Positions 9,639-17,650 of a stretch of DNA of 64,000 nt are shown in pieces. Positions within the stretch are counted from its first letter, which is position 1. The number at the start of each line of letters is the position of its first letter. This DNA is from Piscinibacterium candidicorallinum (GTDB lineage Bacteria; Pseudomonadota; Gammaproteobacteria; Burkholderiales; Burkholderiaceae_C): positions 3,720,001 through 3,784,000 of the forward strand of contig NZ_CP180191.1 in NCBI RefSeq assembly GCF_047549485.1, in the 5' to 3' direction. A program made the translations under genes and the position numbers. The notes beneath the pieces were generated by a model. The model was not told the DNA's origin, did no database searches, and saw only the letters and a list, made by a program, of their open reading frames with translations.

Positions 9639-11483
9639 ATGTCTTATGTCTTCAAAGGGTCGCTGCGCGGGGCGCTGTGCGGTGATTGCATCGAGCCGCT
9701 TGCGGGGCTCACACTCAAGCTGTATCGCGTGGACGCGGACGCCCGCACCACGGCACTGGCGGTCGCGGCCGCAAAGGACACCTTCGGTCCGGTGGATGAC
9801 GCTGCTGCAGCCGCCAAGGCCGGCCGCCTGTTGGCCGAGGGGCTGATCGACGACCAGGGCAACTTCAGCATCGGTCTGTCGGAGAAGAACTATGACGGCG
9901 GGCCCTTCGAGCTGGACCTGTGGTGCCCGACGGTGCCGCACCTCAAGCCCGGCCCGCGGCCGCCTGTGCCGCTTCAGTTCGGCATCACGGTGCTGCAGCC
10001 GCTGTGGCGTCAAACGGAGCGCGAGCAGATCGCCGCCTGGGAGTACGTGATTCCACACCGCGCCTGGTGCGGTGTGCGCGGGCGTTTTGGCGCCTGGACC
10101 ATCTGCGGGCACGTGCGCCATTGCGAGACACAGGCACCGATTGGGGGGGTGCGCGTGCGCGCCTTCGACGTGGACTGGCTGCAGGACGACGATCTGGGCA
10201 GTGCCGTCACGAACGCTGCCGGCCACTTCCGTATCGACTATCTGGCCAGCGACTTCAAGCGCACGATCTTCTCGCCCTCCATCAATCTGGAATGGACAGG
10301 CGGGCCGGACCTCTACTTCCGCGTCGAGACCCTGGGCGGCACGCCGCTGCTCAATGAGCCGCCCTCGCGTGGCCGCGCGCCGGACCGCGAGAACGCCGGG
10401 CCCTGCTTCTGCGTGGACCTGTGCCTGAAGGAGCAGCCGCGGACCAACGAGCCGCTGCCGGTCTTCGACGCGCTGGGGGGCTACCTCTTCGCCAGCCAGA
10501 TCGACAGCGCCGTGCCCGGCAGCGGCAAGACCGTGGGCGACCATCGTGCCTTCTATTCCACCGTGCGCTTGAACGGCGTGCTGCCCAAGACCCTGAACGG
10601 CCAACCCCTGGAATACCGGTTCGAGTATCGAAGCACGGACGCCAGCGGCAACCCCACCGGCCCGTGGACGCACGTGGCGCCGGCGCAATGCAGCGCCACC
10701 TTCATCGGCCGCAACGAGCGCTATGCGCCTGCCTTCCCTGGGGACCCGAACCCGGTCAAGACCCGCTACATCTACGCCGACCCCGCCGTCCCTGGTGGCG
10801 GACCGGACAATGCGCAGATCGTGGGGGGCTGGATTCGCGTGCCGCAGGCAGCCAATGTGTTCGCGCCCGAGGGCTTCTTCAACCCCAACGGCAACATGCT
10901 CAACGTGATCACGGGCGCGCTCGCTGCGTCGCCCTCGATCGACGTGAACGGCGTGAAGGGTGGCGACAGCAGCACCGTCTTCGGCGCGATCTTCGCCAGC
11001 AACCGCCACGTAGGCCTGCGCATGCGGGTGCGCGAGGTGGGCAACCCCGCGAGCGAAACGGATGCCGGCACCTGCGCTCACGTTGCGATCGAGAACGTGC
11101 GCTACCAGAACGTGAGCAAGGGCGGCGCGTGGGCACCATTCAAGCTGAGCGATCAGCTCGCGGTGGTGTCGGTGGATGTGCTGCAGCTGCGGGCCAACGG
11201 CTGCGCCGGCGTGCAGGCCGGGCTGGACGTGGTGATCACCGCCACACACCCCAACCTGGGTGCCGTGAACGTGAGCATGCAGGGCCCCGGGGGGCCCTAT
11301 GCCTTCACCCTGCCGGCGGCCGGGCCGAACGAGCGCGTAGGCGCCTGCGCACCTTCAGGCTTCACGGTGGCGGGCCTGGCGGACTGCGCCTACATCATCG
11401 ACCTGAGCGCCGAGCTGCTGCTGACCACCGGTGACTCCGCGCCCTTGCCGGTGACTGACCGGATCGGCTTCTGCAAGAAGTAG
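9639..11483 (+). CDS. Large protein of unknown function with transthyretin/carboxypeptidase-regulatory-like domains
   Basis: I do not recognise this 614-residue protein. Two segments look like small beta-sandwich (carboxypeptidase regulatory-like) domains. One is at about residues 5-85 (GSLRGALCGDC, then GLIDDQGNFSIGL). The other is at about 145-240 (GHVRHC, then GGVRVRAFDVD and GHFRIDYLASDF). The rest is Pro/Gly/Asn-rich and probably beta-structured. Cysteines recur (CGDC, CFCVDLC, GCAG, CAPSGF). There is no obvious signal peptide or membrane helix, so any export would need a leaderless route. AGGAG lies 7 nt before the ATG. The neighbours give no firm clue; a ClpP-like gene is divergent 247 bp away. 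Confidence 0.75.
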   Translation: MSYVFKGSLRGALCGDCIEPLAGLTLKLYRVDADARTTALAVAAAKDTFGPVDDAAAAAKAGRLLAEGLIDDQGNFSIGLSEKNYDGGPFELDLWCPTVPHLKPGPRPPVPLQFGITVLQPLWRQTEREQIAAWEYVIPHRAWCGVRGRFGAWTICGHVRHCETQAPIGGVRVRAFDVDWLQDDDLGSAVTNAAGHFRIDYLASDFKRTIFSPSINLEWTGGPDLYFRVETLGGTPLLNEPPSRGRAPDRENAGPCFCVDLCLKEQPRTNEPLPVFDALGGYLFASQIDSAVPGSGKTVGDHRAFYSTVRLNGVLPKTLNGQPLEYRFEYRSTDASGNPTGPWTHVAPAQCSATFIGRNERYAPAFPGDPNPVKTRYIYADPAVPGGGPDNAQIVGGWIRVPQAANVFAPEGFFNPNGNMLNVITGALAASPSIDVNGVKGGDSSTVFGAIFASNRHVGLRMRVREVGNPASETDAGTCAHVAIENVRYQNVSKGGAWAPFKLSDQLAVVSVDVLQLRANGCAGVQAGLDVVITATHPNLGAVNVSMQGPGGPYAFTLPAAGPNERVGACAPSGFTVAGLADCAYIIDLSAELLLTTGDSAPLPVTDRIGFCKK

Positions 11484-11560
11484 CTGCGCTGAGCGAGCGG
11501 CGTGGCGGGTCGAATCTCGATCCGCCACGCCCGGACGCGCGAACGCAGATGCCCGATCCA

Positions 11561-11611
11561 TGCGGGTCTTCAGGCCAAAATGGCTGGAGACCCTTGCCAG
11601 ACAAGCGGAAA
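11561..11611 (+). repeat. Dispersed hairpin repeat, copy A
   Basis: The stem is GGGTCTTCAG / CTGGAGACCC around GCCAAAATGG, followed by the tail TTGCCAGACAAGCGGAAAG. It lies in the gap between the convergent ends of the 614-residue gene and the EamA gene. In the plus-strand transcript the order is hairpin, then tail. Confidence 0.8.
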
Positions 11612-11627
11612 GCCTCTTGGGGAACCC

Positions 11628-12485
11628 TCAGGCCTTGCGCTGACCCATTGTCACCACCAGCGCGATGCCGCCCAGAATGGCCGCTGACGCCAGCAGCAGG
11701 CGCAGGCTCAGGGCTTCGCCCAGAAACAGCACCGCACCCACCGCCGCGATCACCGGCACGCTGAGCTGCAGCGTGGCCGCGATCATGGCCTTCAGGTGCG
11801 GCAGCGCCGCATACCAGATGGCATAGCCCACGCCCGAGGTCAGTGCGCCCGACAAGACGGCATACAGCACGCCGGTGGTGTCCAGCCGGGCCTGCGCAAG
11901 CAGCGCCAGACTCAGGGCCAGCGCCATGGGCACCGTGCGCAGGAAGTTGCCGGCCGTGACCTGTAGCGGATCACCCGCGCCCTTGCCACGCAGGGAGTAC
12001 ACGCCCCAGGCGCAGCCGGCGGCCATCATCAGCAGCGCAGGGGCCAGCGGTGGCGCAGACAGGCCCGGCAGCAGCAGCCCCACCAGGCCGCCGAAAGCCA
12101 GCACCAGCCCGAGCACCTGCAGGGCACCCAGGCGTTCGCCGCGCAGCAGACCCCAGCTGGTCATGCTGGTCTGCACGGCGCCGAACAGGATCAGCGCGCC
12201 GAGCGCGGCGCCCAGCTGCACGTAGGCAAAGGAGAAGGCCGCAGCGTAGGCAAACAGGGCGGCGGCCGAGCCCCAGCTACCCTGCCCCATGCGCGCACGC
12301 GCCGTGCCACGCGCACGCAGCTGCACCAGCAGCCACAGCGCCAGCGCACCCGAGACCATGCGCACAGTGGTGAAGCTGGCGGCGTCGATCTGCGTGTGCG
12401 CCAGCGCCGCGCGGCACAGCAGCGAGTTGCCGGCAAAGGCCAGGAGCGCCAGCAGGGTCAGGGCAATGAGATGCAGGATGGGCAT
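11628..12485 (-). CDS. EamA-family (DMT superfamily) transporter
   Basis: The 285-residue protein is almost entirely hydrophobic, with about ten transmembrane helices arranged as two EamA repeats (about 1-135 and 145-280). Members export metabolites or amino acids; the substrate here is unknown. I take the ATG at 12485 (MPILHLIALTLLALLAF), which places the first helix at the N-terminus. A longer frame to 12581 would translate through a copy of the dispersed repeat and is unlikely. The gene is bracketed by two inverted repeat copies (A and B). Confidence 0.88.
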   Translation of the reverse strand: MPILHLIALTLLALLAFAGNSLLCRAALAHTQIDAASFTTVRMVSGALALWLLVQLRARGTARARMGQGSWGSAAALFAYAAAFSFAYVQLGAALGALILFGAVQTSMTSWGLLRGERLGALQVLGLVLAFGGLVGLLLPGLSAPPLAPALLMMAAGCAWGVYSLRGKGAGDPLQVTAGNFLRTVPMALALSLALLAQARLDTTGVLYAVLSGALTSGVGYAIWYAALPHLKAMIAATLQLSVPVIAAVGAVLFLGEALSLRLLLASAAILGGIALVVTMGQRKA

Positions 12486-12550
12486 GTGTGGACTGGGGGT
12501 GATGCGCCGCGTGGCCAGGACGGTTGCCCCGCCGCGGCCTGGGGCAGGCT

Positions 12551-12612
12551 TCTCGCTTGTCTGGCAAGCCTTTCCAGCCACTTTGGCCTGAAGAGGCTTG
12601 TCCAGAGCCGAT
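12551..12612 (-). repeat. Dispersed hairpin repeat, copy B
   Basis: On the plus strand this reads CGCTTGTCTGGCAAGCC, TTTCCAGCCACTTTGGCCTG, then a degenerate right arm. It lies 22 bp beyond the stop of the minus-strand esterase gene. In that gene's transcript the order is hairpin, then tail. The 15-mer CGCTTGTCTGGCAAG is the exact reverse complement of part of copy A. Confidence 0.85.
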
Positions 12613-12633
12613 CTTGCTGTTCAAGCCCGGGCG

Positions 12634-13623
12634 TCAGCTGCGGCCGAACAGGAACAGCACCGGAATCTCCAGGCGCGCGGCCCAGGCCCGTTCGTTGTGG
12701 CCGGTGCCTTCAAACACCCGACTCAGGTAGTTGGCTTGCGTGTAGCCGCGGTCGCGGGCGATCTCGTCGACGAAGCGCTGGTAGGGCGCGTAGATCGCAT
12801 CGAGCTCCGTGGTGCCGTGATCCTGATACAGCCGGTGCGTGGCGGGGTCGGCGAGGTGGTCGCGCAGGTAGTTGAATGCCGCCAGCGGAATGTGCGAATT
12901 GGCCTGGAAGCCGCCGACCCAGTGCGTGGACAGGCCCGCCGCGCCGCCGAACACCTGCGGATGCTCGCTCATGCCGTACACGCTGATCAGCCCGCCCATG
13001 CTGGAGCCCATCAGAACCGTGTGCTCGCGCTCGGTGCGGGTGGCAAAGCGCGCGTCGATGGCGGGCTTGAGCTCTTCGACCAGGAAGCGCAGGTAGGCGT
13101 CGCTCTGCGGCTTGCCCTGCAGGCCCTCGCGCACCAGGCGCTCGCGGATCTCGGGCTTGAGCAGGGGCAGGAACTTCTGCGGCATGTACTCGCTGTGGCG
13201 GAACTTGCCGTTGTTCCACACGCCCACCACGATCACGTCCGGAATGCGCCGCTCGCGCACCAGGCGCGAAAGCGTCGCGTCCACGTTCCAGGCCTGCTTG
13301 TTCCAGGTGGTGGAGGCGTCGAACAGCATCTGGCCGTCGTGCATGTAGATCACCGCAAATCGGCGGCCGGCGCGCACGGCTTCGTCGTAGCCCTCGGGCA
13401 GCCACACGTCCACATGGCGTGCGTCGATCAGCTTGCTCGGAAAGTTGGCCAGGCGTTCGATGCGGCCGCTGGCCGGCTTGGGCAGGGTTTGGGCCTCGGC
13501 CTGCACCACCGGCGCGAGCGAGAGGCTCAACGCGGCCAGACTGCAGGCGAGCAGTTCGCGGCGCTGCGGATTGGGCGCCGACGTGGCGTGGATGTCGTGG
13601 TCTTCGGGCTGGCGGCCGGGCAT
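12634..13623 (-). CDS. Exported alpha/beta-hydrolase esterase (Esterase D / enterochelin-esterase-like)
   Basis: This is a member of the putative esterase family (IroE/Fes-like, COG2382/COG2819). It has the nucleophile elbow MGSSMGGLIS, the preceding YMHDGQMLFD, and a C-terminal GTGHNERAW that should hold the catalytic His. The N-terminus carries a twin-arginine-like signal (QRRELLACSLAAL, ending AEAQT), suggesting periplasmic location. The start is the ATG at 13623 with GGAG 10 nt upstream; a TTG two codons earlier is too close to that site. The natural substrate is unknown. Confidence 0.85.
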   Translation of the reverse strand: MPGRQPEDHDIHATSAPNPQRRELLACSLAALSLSLAPVVQAEAQTLPKPASGRIERLANFPSKLIDARHVDVWLPEGYDEAVRAGRRFAVIYMHDGQMLFDASTTWNKQAWNVDATLSRLVRERRIPDVIVVGVWNNGKFRHSEYMPQKFLPLLKPEIRERLVREGLQGKPQSDAYLRFLVEELKPAIDARFATRTEREHTVLMGSSMGGLISVYGMSEHPQVFGGAAGLSTHWVGGFQANSHIPLAAFNYLRDHLADPATHRLYQDHGTTELDAIYAPYQRFVDEIARDRGYTQANYLSRVFEGTGHNERAWAARLEIPVLFLFGRS

Positions 13624-13755
13624 GGTCAAGCGTCTCCAGAATGTGTTCTAGTGCGCCGCGTTGTACCCGCAGGAGCCACGTTCGCCTAGCCGCGGCATCG
13701 ACGGCGCTGCCGCACGGCGCTAGGCTTCAGCGCCCTACGAACACACGGAGACCGC

Positions 13756-14214
13756 ATGACCGGACCGCTGGCCCCGCACCACGCTGACGATCGCCACGCC
13801 AGACGCACGCGCACACTCATCGCCACGCTGTCGGCTGCCAGCCTGAGCCTCGCGCTGGGGTGTGCCGGCACCAGCGAACCCGCGGGGGCGCCGCAACCCC
13901 TGCCGCCGGAGCTGCAGATCGTGCCGCCCCAGGTGTCTGCGCAGGTGCAGTGCAAGGAGCACGTGCAGCAGGCCGCGCCTCCGAGCTACCCCGCGCAGGC
14001 CCGCAAAGAGGCGCGCAGCGGCTGGGCGCTGGTGGGCTTTGCGCTGGACGGCAGCGGCCGTGCGGTGGGTGCCACGGTGCTGGAGAGCAGTGGCGGCGCG
14101 GATTTCCAGCGCGCGGCGCTGGACGCATTGGCGCAGACCCGCTTCCGCGCCGGGGCCAGCGCCCCGGCCTGCAGGCTGGTGTTCGACTGGGTGAGCGTGC
14201 GGCGCGCCATGTAG
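13756..14214 (+). CDS. Lipoprotein with TonB C-terminal domain
   Basis: The 152-residue protein has an N-terminal signal with a lipobox-like LALGC (about residues 32-36). A TonB C-terminal domain follows (about 65-150: SYPAQARKEARSGWALVGFAL, GADFQRAALDALAQTRF). Unlike a true energy transducer it lacks a long proline-rich spanner and a membrane anchor, being lipidated instead. It may be a periplasmic accessory protein. No exbBD genes are nearby. The first 18 residues are charged, so the true start may be slightly downstream. Confidence 0.75.
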   Translation: MTGPLAPHHADDRHARRTRTLIATLSAASLSLALGCAGTSEPAGAPQPLPPELQIVPPQVSAQVQCKEHVQQAAPPSYPAQARKEARSGWALVGFALDGSGRAVGATVLESSGGADFQRAALDALAQTRFRAGASAPACRLVFDWVSVRRAM

Positions 14215-14245
14215 CGCCCTGCTTCGCCGGGACGGGCGGCCAGGT

Positions 14246-14274
14246 TTGCCAGCCCGTGGCGGTGTCCGGATAAT
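14246..14274 (+). promoter_or_regulatory. Sigma70-type promoter of the isovaleryl-CoA dehydrogenase gene
   Basis: TTGCCA at 14246-14251 and GATAAT at 14269-14274 are separated by exactly 17 bp. Transcription would start near 14281, at the edge of the palindromic operator. Confidence 0.6.
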
Positions 14275-14280
14275 GTGCGC

Positions 14281-14296
14281 TTTACGTTAACGTCAA
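14281..14296 (+). promoter_or_regulatory. LiuR-like palindromic operator
   Basis: TTTACGTTAACGTCAA is a 16-bp palindrome with one mismatched pair, placed just downstream of the predicted -10. From memory, this matches the class of site bound by the MerR-family regulator LiuR upstream of leucine/isovalerate degradation genes in Proteobacteria. That fits the gene it precedes. Confidence 0.6.
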
Positions 14297-14318
14297 TTCG
14301 CACAGGACCCCGCAGACC

Positions 14319-15497
14319 ATGCAGCTTCCAGGCATCAGTTTTGATCTCGGCGAGGACATCGACGCACTGCGTGATGCGGTGCGCGACTTCGCGCAGGCCG
14401 AGATCGCGCCGCGCGCCGCCGAGATCGACCGCAGCGACCAGTTCCCGATGGACCTCTGGCGCAAGATGGGCGATCTGGGCGTGCTCGGGATCACCGTGCC
14501 GGAGCAGTACGGCGGTGCCGACATGGGCTATCTGGCGCACATGGTGGCGATGGAGGAGATCAGCCGCGCCAGCGCGAGCGTGGGGCTGTCCTACGGCGCG
14601 CACTCCAACCTGTGCGTCAACCAGATCAAGCGCAATGGCACCGAGGCGCAGCGCGCCAAGTACCTGCCCAAGCTGATTACGGGCGAGCACGTGGGCGCGC
14701 TGGCCATGAGCGAGCCGGGCGCCGGTTCGGACGTGATCTCCATGAAGCTGAAGGCCGAGGACAAGGGTGGGTACTACGTCCTGGACGGCAACAAGATGTG
14801 GATCACCAACGGCCCGGACGCCGACACGCTCGTCGTGTACGCGAAGACGGAACCCGAGATGGGCGCACGCGGCGTGACGGCCTTCCTGATCGAAAAGGGC
14901 ATGAAGGGCTTCTCGATCGCGCAGAAGCTCGACAAGCTCGGCATGCGCGGCAGCCACACGGGCGAGCTCGTGTTCCAGAACGTGGAGGTACCGGCCGAGA
15001 ACATTCTGGGCGGCCTGAACCAGGGCGCCAAGGTCCTGATGAGCGGCCTGGACTACGAGCGCGCGGTGCTCGCCGCCGGCCCCATCGGCATCATGCAGGC
15101 GGCCATGGACGTGGTGATTCCTTACATCCACGACCGCAAGCAGTTCGGCCAGAGCATCGGGGAGTTCCAGCTCATCCAGGGCAAGGTGGCCGACATGTAC
15201 ACCGTGCTGCAGGCCAGCCGCGCCTACTGCTATCAGGTGGGCAAGAACCTCGACAAGCTGGGCGCCGGCCATGTGCGCACGGTGCGCAAGGACTGCGCGA
15301 GCGTGATCCTGTACTGCGCCGAGGCGGCCACGAAGATTGCCGGCGACGCGATCCAGATCCTCGGTGGCAACGGCTACATCAACGAATACCCCACCGGCCG
15401 CCTGTGGCGCGACGCCAAGCTCTACGAGATCGGCGCCGGCACGAGCGAGATCCGCCGCATGCTGATTGGCCGCGAGCTCTACAACGAAACGATGTGA
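14319..15497 (+). CDS. ivd: Isovaleryl-CoA dehydrogenase
   Basis: The enzyme oxidises isovaleryl-CoA to 3-methylcrotonyl-CoA in leucine breakdown, passing electrons to ETF. The 392-residue protein has the acyl-CoA dehydrogenase signatures AMSEPGAGSDV and QILGGNGYINEYP. The catalytic base is Glu247 in LDYERAVLAAGP, at the internal position characteristic of isovaleryl-CoA dehydrogenases rather than the usual C-terminal one. The LiuR-like operator supports the assignment. The rest of the liu pathway (methylcrotonyl-CoA carboxylase, HMG-CoA lyase) is not in this window; a strong terminator follows. Confidence 0.93.
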   Translation: MQLPGISFDLGEDIDALRDAVRDFAQAEIAPRAAEIDRSDQFPMDLWRKMGDLGVLGITVPEQYGGADMGYLAHMVAMEEISRASASVGLSYGAHSNLCVNQIKRNGTEAQRAKYLPKLITGEHVGALAMSEPGAGSDVISMKLKAEDKGGYYVLDGNKMWITNGPDADTLVVYAKTEPEMGARGVTAFLIEKGMKGFSIAQKLDKLGMRGSHTGELVFQNVEVPAENILGGLNQGAKVLMSGLDYERAVLAAGPIGIMQAAMDVVIPYIHDRKQFGQSIGEFQLIQGKVADMYTVLQASRAYCYQVGKNLDKLGAGHVRTVRKDCASVILYCAEAATKIAGDAIQILGGNGYINEYPTGRLWRDAKLYEIGAGTSEIRRMLIGRELYNETM

Positions 15498-15542
15498 ACC
15501 TGGGCGCTGCGCTGCAGCGCCCACTGCTTCCAACACGGACGA

Positions 15543-15577
15543 GGGGTCGGCGCAGGATGCGCCGGCCCCTTTGCTTT
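15543..15577 (+). terminator. Rho-independent terminator after ivd
   Basis: GGGGTCGGCGCA and TGCGCCGGCCCC pair around a short loop and are followed by TTTGCTTT. A second GC hairpin (GGGCGCTGC / GCAGCGCCC) lies at about 15501-15521. Confidence 0.75.
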
Positions 15578-15686
15578 GCGCCAGCGCAAATGTCTGTCGC
15601 ACCGCGGACGCAGGTGCGGTGACACAATCGAACTCACCTTCGCTTCCCAGCTGCCGCGGATGCACACGCACCCGTGTGGCCAGACC

Positions 15687-17060
15687 ATGATCAAGATCAC
15701 CTTTCTCGGCGCAGCCGGCTGCGTCACCGGCTCCAAGACCCTGCTGCAGTTTGGCAAGACCAAGCTGCTGATCGACTGCGGCCTGTTCCAGGGCTTCAAG
15801 CATCTGCGTGAGCTCAACTGGGCGCCGCCGGAGTTTGCGCCACGCTCGCTCTCGGCGGTGGTGCTCACGCACGCGCACATCGATCACAGCGGCTATGTGC
15901 CGGTGATGACATCGCGCGGCTTCAAGGGCGACGTCTACTGCACGCCGGGCACCGAAGCCCTATGCCGCATTCTCTGGCCCGACGCCGCACACCTGCAGGA
16001 AGAGGACGCGCGCTACGCCAATGCCAAGGGCACGAGCCGCCATGCGCCAGCCCTGCCCCTTTTCGATGCGCGCGACGCGCAGAAGGCGCTGACCCGCCTG
16101 CGCGATGTCGCGCCCGGCAAGTCCTTCGTGGTCGGCAGCGGGCTGGACAAGGTCACCTGCACCTTCATTCCCAACGGACATCTGCTGGGCAGCGCAATGG
16201 TGCTGGTGGAGGCCGGCGGCGCGCGGCTGGTGTTCTCGGGTGATGTGGGCCGGCCGGGCGACCTGATGATGCGCGGCCCCGAGAAGCTGCCCGAGTGCGA
16301 CTACCTGTTTCTGGAGTCCACCTATGGCAACCGTCTCCACAGCAACACCGATGTGGCCGAGGAGCTGGCCATGGTCATCAGCGAGACCGCGCTGGCCAAG
16401 GGGGCAGTGCTGATGCCGACCTTTGCCGTGGGTCGGGCCCAGGCCCTGCTCCACCTGATCATGGAGCTGAAGGCGCAGCACCAGATTCCGGACATTCCGG
16501 TGTTCCTGGACAGCCCGATGGCGCGCGAGGCCACCGAGGCCTATGTGAAATTCAGCCGCGAGCACCGCCTCACCAAGGCGCAGCTGCGCGCGATCACCGA
16601 AGGCACGCACATCATCGGCAACCAGGCCGAGTCCATGAATCTGGCCAAGCTGCGCGGACCGCACATCATCCTCTCGGCCAGCGGCATGGCCACCGGCGGG
16701 CGCGTGCTGCATCACCTGGCGCGCATGGCCCCGAACGCGAAGAACACGATCCTCTTTGCGGGCTATCAGGCCGGCGGTACGCGCGGCGCCAAGCTGCTCG
16801 CGGGTGAGGCTTGGGTACGCATCCACGGTGAGGATGTGCCGGTGAAGGCGCGGGTGGAGCAGATTGACGGCCTCTCCAGCCACGCCGACTGGCAGGAAAT
16901 GTGCGCCTGGCTCAAGGCGAGCAAGGTGAGCGCGCCACAGCAGGTCTTTGTGAACCACGGGGACCCGGAGGCGGCCGATGCAATGCGCCTGCATCTCAAG
17001 GACACGCTTGGCTGGGACGCCAGCGTGCCGATGATGGGTCAGAGGATCGACATCTCCTGA
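15687..17060 (+). CDS. Metallo-beta-lactamase fold RNA-processing exonuclease (beta-CASP)
   Basis: The 457-residue protein starts MIKITFLGAAGCVTGSK. It carries the metal motif THAHIDHSGYVP (His62, His64, Asp66, His67), FSGDVGRPGD, LESTYGNR, the beta-CASP segment MPTFAVGRAQ, and a C-terminal RMMD-type SSHAD. This is the bacterial relative of CPSF-73/Ysh1, thought to act on RNA. The ATG at 15687 is preferred; an upstream in-frame start at about 15660 would add nine residues. Its 3' end overlaps the convergent cobC gene by 22 bp. Confidence 0.9.
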   Translation: MIKITFLGAAGCVTGSKTLLQFGKTKLLIDCGLFQGFKHLRELNWAPPEFAPRSLSAVVLTHAHIDHSGYVPVMTSRGFKGDVYCTPGTEALCRILWPDAAHLQEEDARYANAKGTSRHAPALPLFDARDAQKALTRLRDVAPGKSFVVGSGLDKVTCTFIPNGHLLGSAMVLVEAGGARLVFSGDVGRPGDLMMRGPEKLPECDYLFLESTYGNRLHSNTDVAEELAMVISETALAKGAVLMPTFAVGRAQALLHLIMELKAQHQIPDIPVFLDSPMAREATEAYVKFSREHRLTKAQLRAITEGTHIIGNQAESMNLAKLRGPHIILSASGMATGGRVLHHLARMAPNAKNTILFAGYQAGGTRGAKLLAGEAWVRIHGEDVPVKARVEQIDGLSSHADWQEMCAWLKASKVSAPQQVFVNHGDPEAADAMRLHLKDTLGWDASVPMMGQRIDIS

Positions 17061-17644
17061 CGGTCAGGCCACAGCGCCGCGGGATCGAGCGCCAGGTGGC
17101 AGCCGTGGCCCGGCGCCGTTGGCCACTGCGCCGCGGTGCACTGCATGGCAAGCCCCTGGGCGAGGCAGCGTGCGGCACTCAGCCAGCCCCCATGGGTGAC
17201 CAGGACGCGGCAGCCTGCAGGCGGCTGCCAGCGCCGGACCCGATCGATCATCTGCGCGGCGCTGTCGCCGCCGCCAGGTCTGTGATGCAGAAATGCGCCC
17301 ACCCAGCGGTCGATGGCGTCCTTGTCGATCTGCGCCCAGGTCAAGCCGTCCCAGGCACCGAAGCTTGCCTCGTTGAGTTGGTGATCGACATGGTGGACCC
17401 AGCCGAGCCGACGCAACGCCTGCCCGACGGCACGGCTGCGATGCAGCGAACCCGTGACCACCTGCCGCGGCAGCTTGAGGCGACGTGCCTGGGCGTGAAT
17501 CCGCCGGGCGAGACGGCGTGCCTTGCGCAGGTCAACAGGAAGATCTGTCGTACCGATGCACCGGCCCTGCGCGCCGCCCACGCGGGGATGGCGCCAGGCA
17601 TGCAGCAGGGCATCGGACCGGAGCGTGCTGGAAACCTGGTGCAT
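17039..17644 (-). CDS. cobC: Alpha-ribazole phosphatase (histidine phosphatase family)
   Basis: CobC removes the 5' phosphate from alpha-ribazole phosphate (or the cobalamin phosphate) in assembly of the B12 lower ligand. The 201-residue protein has histidine-phosphatase signatures: a WRHP phospho-acceptor motif (the family usually has RHG/RHA), GSLHRSRAVGQAL, FGAWDGLTW and a late VTHGGWLS. Its place as last gene of the riboswitch-led cobalamin operon, 6 bp after cobS, supports CobC over other phosphatases. Confidence 0.85.
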   Translation of the reverse strand: MHQVSSTLRSDALLHAWRHPRVGGAQGRCIGTTDLPVDLRKARRLARRIHAQARRLKLPRQVVTGSLHRSRAVGQALRRLGWVHHVDHQLNEASFGAWDGLTWAQIDKDAIDRWVGAFLHHRPGGGDSAAQMIDRVRRWQPPAGCRVLVTHGGWLSAARCLAQGLAMQCTAAQWPTAPGHGCHLALDPAALWPDRQEMSIL

Positions 17645-17650
17645 GTCCGT

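Noticed and set aside
9546..11249. 567-codon open frame antisense to the 614-residue gene
   Set aside because: Composition is His/Gly/Arg/Val-rich with no recognisable domain. It mirrors the third-position GC bias of the real gene on the other strand.
12486..12581. N-terminal extension of the EamA transporter
   Set aside because: The extension would be translated from repeat copy B and precedes the first membrane helix; the ATG at 12485 is the natural start.
13986..15887. 633-codon antisense frame over ivd
   Set aside because: It lies opposite a clear acyl-CoA dehydrogenase and has no motifs. Long antisense frames are expected at this GC content.
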